Shown here piece after piece: positions 34,087 through 44,311 of a stretch of DNA of 64,000 nucleotides. Position 1 is the first letter of the stretch. The number at the start of each line of letters is the position of its first letter. The notes beneath the pieces were generated by a model that worked only from the letters and a program-made list of their open reading frames with translations, did not search any database and was not told the DNA's origin. Location of the stretch: NCBI GenBank assembly GCA_014163555.1, contig JACJGO010000018.1, forward strand, positions 59,162 to 123,161. Direction: 5' to 3'. The stretch comes from Flavisolibacter longurius (GTDB taxonomy: Bacteria > Bacteroidota > Bacteroidia > Chitinophagales > Chitinophagaceae). The position numbers were made by a program, and so were the translations under genes.

Positions 34087-34670
34087 TTGCTGTCTATGCT
34101 AAAAATATTTTCTTGCTGGCTGGAGTATTATGATGAAGGTCCACAAGGATTAATTCTTTCGCAAAGCCACAACCTGTTGCGAAAGCGGTGAACATAAAAA
34201 AAGAGAAGGTAGGGAGCACTTTCGTCGACGTTGATTGGCAACATACACGGCAAGAAATGCTTTCCGAACCTGTTTGTATTCAACAATAATATATAGCACT
34301 GATGTGCATTTCTCGCTCAAAGCTTTTCAAGAAACTGGATAATTCTTGTCTTTATGTAGAAATATTTCCCTTGTTGGTTGTTGTTTGAATCTTGTAGCAG
34401 TGAACAACAAGTGCTACAACGTAAAAATGAAATAAACAAACCATTAGTGTCTTATCCGATGCCGGAGATAGAAACAGGCGCATTTAAAGGTACTTTGAAT
34501 GCTAATTAGTAAGGATAAGAAAATCATCCTGAAAGGAAAAGAAATTTACCTCTAGAACCGCATGTGATAAATTGGAACATTTATTGATAGAGTGTGCCTG
34601 CCTACACAAAAAGTTTAAGTTCAATTCCTTGAAAACTCCCATCAATAAAGAATTCCGCAAGCTGATCTAC
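34087..34670. other. Intergenic region before the exopolysaccharide locus
   Basis: Over 580 bp of AT-rich sequence without a convincing gene. A perfect 9-bp inverted repeat CTTTCGCAA / TTGCGAAAG (34156-34164, 34177-34185) lies 70 bp after fabG, without a T-run. The remainder may hold regulatory sites for the exopolysaccharide operon; I recognise none. Confidence 0.5.
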
Positions 34671-34701
34671 TTGTGGAATTGAAAATTAACGACTAAATTT
34701 G
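34671..34701 (+). promoter_or_regulatory. Promoter of the exopolysaccharide operon
   Basis: TTG (34671-34673), 20 nt, then TAAATTTG (34694-34701) matches the Bacteroidota promoter. The ATG at 34710 follows after 8 nt, so the mRNA would be nearly leaderless if this promoter is used. Confidence 0.5.
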
Positions 34702-34709
34702 AGCAATCT

Positions 34710-35513
34710 ATGAAATGTAGTTCAATTAGAAAAAAGCCTATTCTGGCTTTGTTTTCTGTAACCCTATTGAGTCTTTTATTAACTTCTTGCGCTGATACCA
34801 AAAAAGCTATTTATTTTATAGATCAAGGTAACGCTTCAGTTCGAAGCAACAATGTGGTAGCGCCAGTAATTATACAGCCTAACGACTTACTTAGTATTTC
34901 TGTAAACAGCAGGGATAAAGAGGCCACAGAATTATTTAATTCTTTTAATATTTCTGGTGCTTCCTATTCAAGTTCGGCCGGTACCAATACACAAATCAAT
35001 GGGTACCAAGTTGATGCAGAAGGTAATGTAAAAGTTCCATTCTTGGGAAATGTTAAGGCCGCAGGCTTAACAGAGAATGCATTATCGAGTCTAATAGCCA
35101 ATCAGCTAGTTGAAAAAAAACTATTGATTGATCCTATTGTCAATGTTCGTCACTTAAACTTCAAAGTCACTGTTCTCGGAGAAGTGGCCCGTCCAACGGT
35201 AATTACCGTTCCAAATGGCAAAATATCCATGCTTGAAGCGCTTGGTGTGGCAGGTGACCTTACCATCTATGCCAAACGTGATAATGTATTGTTAATCAGG
35301 GAGGAAAAGGGGGAAAAAGTTACCAGACGTATTAATTTAAATTCTACTGAATTATTGACTTCTCCTTATTTTTACCTTCAATCCAATGATGTTGTCTATG
35401 TTGAACCAAATAAAGCAAAGGTAAGTTCTGCTGGTCGCGGACAGCAGCTATTACCAGCTATATTGAGTGGATTGTCATTTATGGCAATTCTTGTTGATCG
35501 TATCACCCGTTAA
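34710..35513 (+). CDS. Polysaccharide export lipoprotein (Wza-like, SLBB domains)
   Basis: Outer-membrane channel subunit for surface polysaccharide export, 267 residues. It has a lipoprotein signal with SLLLTSC (Cys at about residue 27), a Poly_export domain starting IQPNDLLSISVNSRDKEAT (about 52-70) and SLBB-type segments (NFKVTVLGEVARPTVITVPNGKISMLEALGVAGDL; NDVVYVEPNKA). A hydrophobic C-terminal helix (LSGLSFMAILVDRITR) ends the chain. It is the first gene of the locus and is followed 10 bp later by the tyrosine autokinase. Confidence 0.92.
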   Translation: MKCSSIRKKPILALFSVTLLSLLLTSCADTKKAIYFIDQGNASVRSNNVVAPVIIQPNDLLSISVNSRDKEATELFNSFNISGASYSSSAGTNTQINGYQVDAEGNVKVPFLGNVKAAGLTENALSSLIANQLVEKKLLIDPIVNVRHLNFKVTVLGEVARPTVITVPNGKISMLEALGVAGDLTIYAKRDNVLLIREEKGEKVTRRINLNSTELLTSPYFYLQSNDVVYVEPNKAKVSSAGRGQQLLPAILSGLSFMAILVDRITR

Positions 35514-35523
35514 TAAAAGAAAT

Positions 35524-37920
35524 ATGCGAATCACTAACGACAGAGACATAGCGAACGACGATCAAAAAATGATCGGTATTGGACAGCTTTGGTCGAAATA
35601 TGCCGCTTACTGGCCATTGTTTATTCTCCTGTTTGTAGCCTTTATGGGCGGTGCCTGGCTTTACTTGCGCTACAAGGTTCCAGTTTACGAGGCAAATGCC
35701 AGGATCTTAATCAAAGATGAGAAAAAAGGTGCCGAAGATTCCAAAGCATTTGAATCACTTAACCTCCTGACGACCAAGAAAATCATTGAGAATGAACAGG
35801 AGGTGATTCAGTCAAGAACAATGTTAACCTCTGTGGTCAAGAATCTAGGCTTGTATGCACCTATCTATACAGAAGGCCGAATCAAAACTGAACCTGCTTA
35901 TATGACCTCTCCCATAGTCATAGAAGCTAAAACACCTGAAAGGATAAAAGGCCTGAAGAAGACTTATTTTGAGTTTAATAAAAACCTGAAATCCGTAAAA
36001 ATAAACCAGGCAGTCTACCCATTAAATCAATGGGTTAGTATTGGAAAAGATACAATAAGGTTTATACTCAATAATCGGTTTACCGGCGAAGAGAGAAATA
36101 AGTTCTTTTTTACGCTAGCCAATCCGCGTGACGTTGCTGTAGGTCTTCAATCGGGCTTGTCAGTTAGTACAGTTAGCAAGTTATCAACCATCTTAGACTT
36201 GAAATTTAAGGATGAAGTTCCAGAACGGGCCGAAGATGTACTGAATGAGTTGCTGAACGTTTACAGCAAAGCGGTCATTGATGATAAAAATACCTTGGCC
36301 AGCAATACATTGTCCTTTGTTGAAGACCGGCTCAGCAGTGTAGAGAAAGATTTGAATGCAATTGAAAAGCGGGTGCAACAGTATAAAGCGAACAATGGAG
36401 CTATTGATATCAGTATGCAAGGAAAGCTGTTCCTAGAGAATGTAAGTTCAAACGATCAGCGTCTGAGTGAAATCAATATGCAGCTTGCTGTTCTCGACCA
36501 AATTGAGGGATATGTGCGTTCAAAGAACAACGGAGGTGGCATTGTGCCTTCAACAATGGGAATTAATGACCCAGTTCTACCCGAACTGCTAAACAGACTC
36601 TATTTGGCAGAATTGGAATACGAGAAGTTGAAAGGAACTAAGGCTGAAAACTCGCCTGATTTGGTTGCTGTCACAGACCAAATTGCGAAGATGAAGCCAA
36701 GTATTTTGGAAAACGTAAGAAACTTAAAAGCAGGGCTGAATGCCAGCAGGGCCAATCTGGCCAACACAAACAGAATGTATTCGTCTGTTCTGCAGTCAAT
36801 GCCTCAAAAGGAGAGGGAACTAATCGACATCAATCGTGAACAAAGTATCAAAAATGATATTTACTCCTTTTTGCTGAAAAAGAGGGAAGAGACGGCGTTG
36901 ACACAGGCATCGACGGTTTCTGATAGTCGTATTGTCGATAAAGCGCAAGCTTCTTATATACCGATAAGCCCTAAAAGGAATATCATTTATCCGTTGGCAC
37001 TGATTTTTGCCTTATTGGCTGGCGTTGGTATCGTTACGGTAAAAGACGTTTTGAACACAAAAATTTTATACCGACATGAGGTGGAAAAATTGACTGTGCA
37101 ACCTGTTATCGGTGAAATTGCCTTTGATAAATCGGAGGAAACTGTTGTTATAGCCGCTGGTGTTAAGAGTTTTGTCTCTGAGCAATTCAGGCAGTTGCGC
37201 ATTGGTTTGAATTACATGAGTCAAAATGGTCAGGCAAAAAAGATACTAATTACTTCCGCTATTTCAGGAGAAGGAAAAAGCTTTGTTGCTATCAACCTTG
37301 CACAAAGCCTGGCTTTAACCGGTAAAAAAGTGGTTTTGGTTGAATTGGATTTGCACAGCCCGGCTATCAGCAAGGCCTTGAATATCGTAAACACCAAAGG
37401 TGTCAGTGATTACCTGTCGCAGCAAAAAGAACTGGAAGAAGTGATAAAGCGTACAGACTTCAACTCCAACCTGTTTTTCATTCCATCCGGTCCTTTGCCT
37501 ATCAATCCAACAGAACTGTTGATGAGCGGCCGGGCTAAAGAATTGATCGAATATCTGGAGTCTATATTTGATTACGTTGTCATTGACACCGCACCTGTAA
37601 ATCCCGTGACGGATGCGTATGTCCTGTCGGAGTATTGTGATACCACATTATTTATAATCCGGCAGAAGTATACACCAAAAATTGTGGTGCAGCGAATTGA
37701 TGAAAACAACAAGATCAACAGGCTGAAAAATATTGGTATCATCTTCAATGGTGTACACTCAAGAGGATTTGGAAGCAACAATTACGGATTTGGATACGGA
37801 TATGGATACAGATATATTTATACCGATGGTAAATATACTGAAGCACCCAAAAGCACTTCTGTCATCGGCAACTTGAAAGGAAAATTGATGAAGAAGATCT
37901 CTCAGTTCACCAAAGACTAA
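35524..37920 (+). CDS. Polysaccharide co-polymerase / BY-kinase (Wzc-like tyrosine autokinase)
   Basis: 798 residues from ATG 35524. The Wzz-type N-terminus has a membrane helix (YWPLFILLFVAFMGGAWLYL), a long periplasmic coiled coil, a second helix near 480-500 (IIYPLALIFALLAGVGIV) and a cytoplasmic kinase. Walker A is SAISGEGKS (about 577-585), Walker A' is VVLVELDLHSP and Walker B is YVVIDTAPV. The C-terminus has a Tyr-rich cluster (NNYGFGYGYGYRYIYTDGKY), the expected autophosphorylation site. Phosphorylation cycling of such kinases controls chain length and export together with the Wza-like protein encoded just upstream. Confidence 0.94.
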   Translation: MRITNDRDIANDDQKMIGIGQLWSKYAAYWPLFILLFVAFMGGAWLYLRYKVPVYEANARILIKDEKKGAEDSKAFESLNLLTTKKIIENEQEVIQSRTMLTSVVKNLGLYAPIYTEGRIKTEPAYMTSPIVIEAKTPERIKGLKKTYFEFNKNLKSVKINQAVYPLNQWVSIGKDTIRFILNNRFTGEERNKFFFTLANPRDVAVGLQSGLSVSTVSKLSTILDLKFKDEVPERAEDVLNELLNVYSKAVIDDKNTLASNTLSFVEDRLSSVEKDLNAIEKRVQQYKANNGAIDISMQGKLFLENVSSNDQRLSEINMQLAVLDQIEGYVRSKNNGGGIVPSTMGINDPVLPELLNRLYLAELEYEKLKGTKAENSPDLVAVTDQIAKMKPSILENVRNLKAGLNASRANLANTNRMYSSVLQSMPQKERELIDINREQSIKNDIYSFLLKKREETALTQASTVSDSRIVDKAQASYIPISPKRNIIYPLALIFALLAGVGIVTVKDVLNTKILYRHEVEKLTVQPVIGEIAFDKSEETVVIAAGVKSFVSEQFRQLRIGLNYMSQNGQAKKILITSAISGEGKSFVAINLAQSLALTGKKVVLVELDLHSPAISKALNIVNTKGVSDYLSQQKELEEVIKRTDFNSNLFFIPSGPLPINPTELLMSGRAKELIEYLESIFDYVVIDTAPVNPVTDAYVLSEYCDTTLFIIRQKYTPKIVVQRIDENNKINRLKNIGIIFNGVHSRGFGSNNYGFGYGYGYRYIYTDGKYTEAPKSTSVIGNLKGKLMKKISQFTKD

Positions 37921-38249
37921 ATTGAACATTAGCAGCCGATCCATGTTCCTATAAATCAGGTTAATATTAATGTCACTCAGCGCAAACATGTTACTGAGTA
38001 AGGCGAAGCCTTCTCAAACAGAATTCTTGCACCTCTGACATATAGAGGATAATAGTGTATCCTGATAAGATTCAATTCCCATAATGATCAGCCGGGACCA
38101 TCTGGCAAAAACTATAGGCTTAGGAATACTTTATAATAGAAAGCGTAAAGTGTGGTACAAGTGAACTGCATAGGCAACAGCTTTACATTTATCAAACGTA
38201 CAATTCAACCTCAATTTTATAATTGATAACTTAAATAAGACCATACAGA
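37921..38249. other. Intergenic region between the autokinase and gmd
   Basis: 329 bp, AT-rich, no ORF. A small hairpin AAGGC-gaa-GCCTT lies near 38001-38013. An internal promoter for gmd is likely but not identified. Confidence 0.4.
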
Positions 38250-39350
38250 ATGAAAACTGCATTGATTACAGGTGTAACGGGCCAAGACGGCGCTTATTTG
38301 TCAGAATTATTACTAGAGAAAGGCTATAGGGTACATGGTATCAAACGTCGCTCGTCGCTTATTAATACGGATCGAATAGATCATTTGTATCAAGACCGGC
38401 ATGAAAAGGATGTGCGTTTTACCCTGCACTATGGTGATATGACTGACAGCACAAACTTGATCCGCATAATTCAGGAGACACAGCCCGATGAGATCTATAA
38501 CCTGGCAGCAATGTCACATGTAAAGGTGAGTTTTGATACTCCGGAATATACTGCCAATGCAGATGGTATAGGCACATTACGACTTTTGGAGGCCATTCGG
38601 ATATTGGGCTTGGAGAAAAAAACCAGAATTTACCAGGCGTCTACATCGGAGTTATACGGTTTGGTACAAGAAATCCCACAAAAAGAGACCACACCATTTT
38701 ATCCGCGTTCTCCTTATGCTGTGGCTAAGCTCTACGCCTATTGGATAACAGTAAATTACCGGGAAGCTTATGGCATGTTTGCCTGCAATGGCATTCTCTT
38801 CAACCACGAAAGTCCACTGCGTGGTGAAACCTTTGTGACACGTAAAATCACCAGAGCCGTAGCTGCTATTGCCTTGGGTCATCAGGAATGCATGTATATG
38901 GGAAATTTGGATGCAAAGCGAGACTGGGGTCATGCGAAGGACTATGTTGAAGCTATGTGGCGCATCTTGCAACAAGATACACCGGAAGACTTTGTTATAG
39001 CTACTGGCATTACTACTAAAGTTAGAGACTTTATTCAGCTAGCCTTTGCCGAACTAGGCATTGCATTAGAATTTATAGGCGAGGGTTTAAGCGAAAAAGG
39101 AATTATCACAGCATGCGAAAATGAGGACTATCAACTGGAAATAGGGCGCACAGTTGTTGCTGTCGATCCTGCTTATTTCCGACCAACAGAAGTAGATCTA
39201 CTCATTGGAGACCCAACAAAGGCAAAAACAAAATTAGCCTGGGAACCAACCTACGATCTGTCTGCTCTTGTAAAGGAGATGGTTGCCAGCGATCTAAAAA
39301 TATATAGCACATACGGTCCCGAATTGGTCTTCTCAGCATTTGAATCTTAA
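38250..39350 (+). CDS. gmd: GDP-mannose 4,6-dehydratase
   Basis: NADP-dependent SDR enzyme converting GDP-D-mannose to GDP-4-keto-6-deoxy-D-mannose, the precursor of GDP-L-fucose, GDP-D-rhamnose or GDP-perosamine. The 366 residues include the cofactor motif [12 protein letters not shown] (8-19), [17 protein letters not shown], the catalytic TSELYG and YxxxK in [12 protein letters not shown], and [16 protein letters not shown] typical of GMD. No fucose synthase, rhamnose reductase or perosamine transaminase gene is in the window, so the sugar made cannot be fixed. Confidence 0.95.
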   Translation: MKTALITGVTGQDGAYLSELLLEKGYRVHGIKRRSSLINTDRIDHLYQDRHEKDVRFTLHYGDMTDSTNLIRIIQETQPDEIYNLAAMSHVKVSFDTPEYTANADGIGTLRLLEAIRILGLEKKTRIYQASTSELYGLVQEIPQKETTPFYPRSPYAVAKLYAYWITVNYREAYGMFACNGILFNHESPLRGETFVTRKITRAVAAIALGHQECMYMGNLDAKRDWGHAKDYVEAMWRILQQDTPEDFVIATGITTKVRDFIQLAFAELGIALEFIGEGLSEKGIITACENEDYQLEIGRTVVAVDPAYFRPTEVDLLIGDPTKAKTKLAWEPTYDLSALVKEMVASDLKIYSTYGPELVFSAFES

Positions 39351-39400
39351 CTATGCTTTTACCTGAATTCTATAAAAGTATGTACGAAAAATTCCGTTAA

Positions 39401-40330
39401 ATGGCTGATAATAGATTCAATGTACCCGTTTTGCTGGTTACGTTTAACCGGCCCGAAAATGCGCAGAAGATTTTCGACGCTATTAAGCAGGTCCGCCCAG
39501 CCAAACTTTACTTGTTTTCCGATGCACCACGTAAAGGAAACGAAATGGATGCCATAAATGTAGAGAAGTGCAGAAATTTGGTGAACCAAATTGACTGGCC
39601 CTGTGATGTAAAAACAAAATTTGAAACAATTAACCTCGGATGCGGTCCAGGACCAATGTCTGCCATCACTTGGATGTTTCAACATGAGGAGAAAGGAATT
39701 ATTCTAGAAGATGATTGCTTGCCTGATGATTCGTTTTTTACTTATTGCGAATATATGCTGAATAAGTATGAGCAGGATCCTCGGGTTATGCATATAGCCG
39801 GCACTCGGTGGAATGATGAATACAAGGTTGAGAACACCGATCATTTTTTTAGTACTATCGGTCACATATGGGGATGGGCTACATGGAAACGTGCATGGAA
39901 ACTGTATGACTATGAAATGAAGACTTGGGAGAAAAGGAGCGGCCGAAAAGTAATCAAATCAAGACTTAAAAACCGGTTATTAACTGAGTTTTGGGTTGAT
40001 AGTTTTGAATATACGTACCGAAATAACCCCAAACTGAAACATGCTTGGGATTATCAGTGGCAATATACGCTGTTCCAGCACAATGGCCTTTCGGTCGTTC
40101 CAGATGTAAATCTGGTTTCCAACATTGGCGTACAAGGTGTTCATTCAAGTGTAAATGATGTTGACCAAAGTTCGTTTCATCGGCGAACATCGACATGGTT
40201 GAACAAGCACCAGTATAACAAAAGAATCAAACCTCACCACGATTTTGACCTGTATCACATTGAGCATTTTTTTATGCGTGATGTGAATGCTGTACGGAAG
40301 ATGAAACTTTTAATCAAAAGCCTATTTTAA
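39401..40330 (+). CDS. GT-A-fold nucleotide-diphospho-sugar transferase
   Basis: 309 residues. The GT-A opening VPVLLVTFNRPENAQKIFDAIKQ is followed by the acidic metal-binding motif GIILEDDCLPDDSFFTYCEYML (about 105-126) and HIWGWATWKRAWKLYD, as in a group of glycosyltransferases that modify surface glycans in Bacteroidota. Cytoplasmic, no membrane segment. The donor and acceptor are unknown. It starts 50 bp after gmd in the same direction. Confidence 0.8.
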   Translation: MADNRFNVPVLLVTFNRPENAQKIFDAIKQVRPAKLYLFSDAPRKGNEMDAINVEKCRNLVNQIDWPCDVKTKFETINLGCGPGPMSAITWMFQHEEKGIILEDDCLPDDSFFTYCEYMLNKYEQDPRVMHIAGTRWNDEYKVENTDHFFSTIGHIWGWATWKRAWKLYDYEMKTWEKRSGRKVIKSRLKNRLLTEFWVDSFEYTYRNNPKLKHAWDYQWQYTLFQHNGLSVVPDVNLVSNIGVQGVHSSVNDVDQSSFHRRTSTWLNKHQYNKRIKPHHDFDLYHIEHFFMRDVNAVRKMKLLIKSLF

Positions 40331-40369
40331 GGCTTTTTCTATTGATGAAATTCAAAAGATGTTGAAGCT

Positions 40370-41860
40370 ATGATAGCGCCTGCACTTTCTAGTGTTTCTA
40401 TGCAGAAGAAAGACTCCGTAGTCATGATGCTTACCAAAATTGCATTATTGATGATCATTGGGATTTTGTGTTTATCACGTTTTCCAATTATCGTTAATGT
40501 GGCAGCACTTGGTATTATGACTCTTGTCTTTCTGCATTCTTTGATGCAAAAAGACCACTTTTCATTTTTTGTGCAATTATTATTCTGCAACCACTTTATA
40601 CTAGGGAGCGATAATGGTGGGCTTTATAATGTGGCTGCTTTGCTAGCATTAGGAGCCTATTATATTTTATACGATCGCGCAGCTCTAAATAAACGTTCTT
40701 TATTCGGAAAAACAGGTTACATCCTTTTTGCAATACTTCTAGGAAGCCAGCTTATCGCTGTTATGGCTAATTATCGGATTGGTATGTCTGCAAAAGCATT
40801 TTCGTTTGGTGTTTTTTTGCTGATGCTTACAATCGTGTACAATTTATCTAAATTAAAAGTGGTGTATGAAGATTACATACGTCTTATCTACGTATTATTC
40901 TTCTTTACCGGTTATATGCTTGCAGTGGCTATCAATCAGCGTCTTTACCTGATTGACCTCCCGATTTTTCCAACTGGGGATCCAAACGCTGAATTCGAGC
41001 TGAATCTTGTAAGGAGCGGTAGCACTTTTTTGAATTATGAAGCTTATGGCGAGTATTCTTTATCACTCATTGCACTGCTCTTACCCGGCATCCTGACAGG
41101 ACGAACAAAAAAAATGAGCATTTCTTTGTTCCTGGTCTCTTTGAGTATTATTATCATGTGCTTGTTTGCAATTGTTCTTTCGGGAACCCGCTCTTCATTA
41201 CTGTTGTTGCCTCTTGTTTTTTTGTTTATTGCTTTTTGTTTGGGCAGGCGAATGAAAGTAAGCTATCTAATATCGTTCTTCGGCCTTGCCATAGGTGCGT
41301 TCATTGTTAATTCAAAATATGAATTTGTCGATGTTAGCATTTTTATGGAACGTAGTGCTAATATGGACTTTGCACATATGTCTATCAAGGATCTTTTATC
41401 TGGCAGTGAAATGAATCGCGGCGACATATTTGAATATGGGTTTAAAAAGATTAATGACTCGAAAGGCCTGATAGGCGCAGGTTATTATACAAAAGAAGAA
41501 AATTACGTAGTTGCTCATTTCGATAGGTTAAACTATTTACCTACCGATTATCATAATCTTTATCTGAGTAGTGTTGTTCTTTGGGGTGCATTTGGTGCAA
41601 TCGCTCTCCTCTTATTTTTCTTTATTTCGGTTTACCAAGGATTGAAAGTTTACTTCAGAAAAAGACATCTAAATGATTTTTCAATTGATCTTCTGCTGGG
41701 TTTCAACACATTCTTTGTGTTCTTTTTATTGAATGAGTACAAAATTCAGTTTATCAGAACATCAAATTATTTTGTACTTATCTTTTTGTTCCTGATTTTA
41801 TACCGAAGCCTTATCGTAAACATCAAGTCGAATTTTGATGAACCTAAAGTGAACTCTTGA
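40370..41860 (+). CDS. O-antigen polymerase/ligase-like membrane protein (Wzy candidate)
   Basis: 496 residues with about eleven hydrophobic helices and one large periplasmic loop near 310-400 that contains RGDIFEYGFKKI, LIGAGYYTKE and DYHNLYLSSVVLWG, the His-containing motif usual in WaaL/Wzy proteins. Upstream, LVRSGSTFLNYEAYGEYSLSL and FAIVLSGTRSSLLLL are also family-like. In a locus with a flippase and Wzc it most likely polymerises the repeat unit (inference). Confidence 0.85.
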   Translation: MIAPALSSVSMQKKDSVVMMLTKIALLMIIGILCLSRFPIIVNVAALGIMTLVFLHSLMQKDHFSFFVQLLFCNHFILGSDNGGLYNVAALLALGAYYILYDRAALNKRSLFGKTGYILFAILLGSQLIAVMANYRIGMSAKAFSFGVFLLMLTIVYNLSKLKVVYEDYIRLIYVLFFFTGYMLAVAINQRLYLIDLPIFPTGDPNAEFELNLVRSGSTFLNYEAYGEYSLSLIALLLPGILTGRTKKMSISLFLVSLSIIIMCLFAIVLSGTRSSLLLLPLVFLFIAFCLGRRMKVSYLISFFGLAIGAFIVNSKYEFVDVSIFMERSANMDFAHMSIKDLLSGSEMNRGDIFEYGFKKINDSKGLIGAGYYTKEENYVVAHFDRLNYLPTDYHNLYLSSVVLWGAFGAIALLLFFFISVYQGLKVYFRKRHLNDFSIDLLLGFNTFFVFFLLNEYKIQFIRTSNYFVLIFLFLILYRSLIVNIKSNFDEPKVNS

Positions 41861-41897
41861 AAACTTCGTAAGCTATTAAAACTAATGTGCTGAACCA

Positions 41898-43232
41898 ATG
41901 TACATCCTTAACCTAAGAAGACGAATTTTAAGCCAAGGTTTTTTTAATAAACAAATGTTGCTTGAAAAAGCAAAAACAACCGGTATCTATTTATTAGTGC
42001 CGATTATCAACTTTGTTGTCTCAGTTTTTACATCTCCCATTTTTGCCAAGTACCTATCTGCAGAAGAATTTGGGTATTTTGGGTTTTACAATACAACTTC
42101 ACAATTTGTAAACATATTGTTCGGCTTGTCGCTGCAATCTTTTTACATGTCTGTTTATTACCGGGATACGGATGAACAAAGGAAAAAAACACTTGCAACA
42201 ATTGCACTGTTTGCACTGCTTTGGAACGTATGTTTCTTTCCACTTTCATACCTTGGGTTTTACTTGTATTTAAACCTTTCTAATTCTCAGATTCCCTTTT
42301 TTCCACTGGCTTTGTTGTCATTGGGAGCAGCAGCGCTTAGCAATTACAAAGGATTCATTCAAGTAAATTTTCGTTTAGGGCAAAAAGCGGTTTCTTTTCT
42401 GATCTGGGCAGCTGGATATCGTATTTTAACCACTTTCTTATCACTCTATCTGGTAGTGGTACCCAATTTGGGTATTGAAGGCCGAATGCTGGGTATATTA
42501 GTTGTTGAGGTTTTATTCTTTCTTTTCTCTCTTTACTTTATTCTGCGGGGCAACAAGATTACTATAGATAAGACTATATTACGTGCTGCCATTAGAACCG
42601 TTATACCGTTGCTACCGGCAGCCCTGTTATTTCTTCCTATCTTAAGCTACGACAATATTGCATTGGAAAAAATGAATGAGCCTGCAGAGATGGGCTTGTA
42701 TAATATTGGTAAGGGTATTTCTATTTATATGTATACTGCCTTGTTTCCTTTTTTTCAAACATTTGAACCTAATATATATAAGTATACTATTCAGGAAAAT
42801 TTTAAAGCACTCAAGCGAGTCATCTTGTTTTTAATTACAATCATTGGCTTCAGTTTGGTAGCCTTCTGGATTGTGTCACCTTTTGTTATTGATTTCCTAA
42901 CAGCTGGTAAGTATATAGCCGCTTTAAAATATTCAAATATTACCGCCATCACGTTTTCGTTAATGGTAGTGTTTGCCATTTTCGATGCTATAATAATGGC
43001 ATGGCAGGCAACAAGGAAAATTTTGCAGATTTATGCTATTTCGATGGTTTTAAGCATTATCTATTATACGATAGCAGGCCACTTTTTTAAGCAAACGGGT
43101 ATAGCTGTAGCAACGGTAATGAGTTATTTTACCCTGATTTTGATACAAGGTATTTATATCTTTTTCAAACTACGTGTGATCAAAAGAGAAGTAGGCAGTA
43201 CAAATGATACATCTGAGGGGCAAAAAGCATAA
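41898..43232 (+). CDS. Oligosaccharide flippase (Wzx candidate, MOP superfamily)
   Basis: 444 residues with about twelve membrane helices. The N-terminus TGIYLLVPIINFVVSVFTSPIFAKYLSAEEFGYFGFYNTT is typical of polysaccharide-biosynthesis MOP flippases. It would move undecaprenyl-linked repeat units across the inner membrane to the Wzy-like polymerase encoded just upstream. The start is taken at ATG 41898; M at position 20 (MLLEKAKTTG) is an alternative. Confidence 0.88.
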   Translation: MYILNLRRRILSQGFFNKQMLLEKAKTTGIYLLVPIINFVVSVFTSPIFAKYLSAEEFGYFGFYNTTSQFVNILFGLSLQSFYMSVYYRDTDEQRKKTLATIALFALLWNVCFFPLSYLGFYLYLNLSNSQIPFFPLALLSLGAAALSNYKGFIQVNFRLGQKAVSFLIWAAGYRILTTFLSLYLVVVPNLGIEGRMLGILVVEVLFFLFSLYFILRGNKITIDKTILRAAIRTVIPLLPAALLFLPILSYDNIALEKMNEPAEMGLYNIGKGISIYMYTALFPFFQTFEPNIYKYTIQENFKALKRVILFLITIIGFSLVAFWIVSPFVIDFLTAGKYIAALKYSNITAITFSLMVVFAIFDAIIMAWQATRKILQIYAISMVLSIIYYTIAGHFFKQTGIAVATVMSYFTLILIQGIYIFFKLRVIKREVGSTNDTSEGQKA

Positions 43233-43291
43233 CAATGCATATGTAAAATCGATTGATCGGTTTTGAACATTGATGAAATTTAAATCATTCT

Positions 43292-44251
43292 ATGAACGGA
43301 GCACCACTAATAGTTCTGAAGGCGTTGCGGAAAATGTACCAAAAGATTCAAAAAAACACAAAGCCTGAGCTGACAGAAGAATTTGCGCAATACAGAGGGC
43401 AGGAAGCTTCTGACATCATAAAAAATCTTTTGCTTGCTAATGCGCCAGCTATGATTGCAAGATTTGGTTCAAACGAGCTAAACTGCATAACCAATTACCA
43501 CCATGTGACGAATGATAAGGGCAAGTACTTATCTTATATCAGAGGCGATGTTGGTGCTTTTTGGTGGGACAAAAGAATGATGCAATATATGAGTACCGGG
43601 GCTGGTTTTTTTCCGGCTACTGAGAAAAATATGGAGAGGTTTGCCACAATGATGCTCCAAGACATGCAACAGGTAGATGTGCTAGGATCTTGGCTGCAAC
43701 AAGAAGCATTGTTCAAACAGCAATTGGCGAAAGCTGTAAAAGTGAGTCTGAAAGACCTGGAACCTTACTATCACAATGATCCATGGAGCACTGCTCTTGC
43801 TGGCAAAAAAGTTTTGGTTATTCATCCTTTCACAGACAGTATAAAACAGCAATATGGAAAACGTGAACTGCTTTTCTCAAACAAGGTTTTACCTGAGTTT
43901 GAATTGAAGACAATCAAAGCTGTTCAAACCGCTGCTGATAACCGCGAAGGATTTTCAGACTGGTTTGAGGCACTTGAGTATATGCAGGATAAAATAATCA
44001 GTCAAGAATTTGATATCGCCATCATTGGTTGTGGAGCCTATGGGTTTCCACTGGCAGCCTTTGTAAAGCGTTTAGGTAAAAAAGCTGTGCACCTGGGTGG
44101 TGGTACCCAAATCCTTTTTGGAATAAAAGGCAAAAGATGGGAGGAGCAAAATAAATATATTTCATCATTAATGAATGAGCACTGGATTCGGCCTTCTCCT
44201 CAGGAACGGATTCAGCATCTTGCGAAAGTGGAAGATGGTTGTTATTGGTAA
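43292..44251 (+). CDS. GT-D-fold-like glycosyltransferase candidate
   Basis: 319 residues, soluble. The segment APAMIARFGSNELNCI (51-66) recalls the RFGDGE-type signature of GT-D glycosyltransferases (DUF1792), with the acidic pair replaced by Ser-Asn-Glu. Later KKVLVIHPFTDSIKQQY and FDIAIIGCGAYGFPLAAFVKRLGKKAVHLGGGTQILFGIKGKRW give a Rossmann-like half with a Gly-rich loop. Similar proteins occur in capsule and O-antigen loci. Activity is unproven; it could also be a pyruvyl-transferase-like protein. Confidence 0.6.
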   Translation: MNGAPLIVLKALRKMYQKIQKNTKPELTEEFAQYRGQEASDIIKNLLLANAPAMIARFGSNELNCITNYHHVTNDKGKYLSYIRGDVGAFWWDKRMMQYMSTGAGFFPATEKNMERFATMMLQDMQQVDVLGSWLQQEALFKQQLAKAVKVSLKDLEPYYHNDPWSTALAGKKVLVIHPFTDSIKQQYGKRELLFSNKVLPEFELKTIKAVQTAADNREGFSDWFEALEYMQDKIISQEFDIAIIGCGAYGFPLAAFVKRLGKKAVHLGGGTQILFGIKGKRWEEQNKYISSLMNEHWIRPSPQERIQHLAKVEDGCYW

Positions 44252-44311
44252 AGTCTCTGGCCTTATGAATTCATTTACTTAGTATTGTATTTTTTAGAAA
44301 AACTTACTGCA

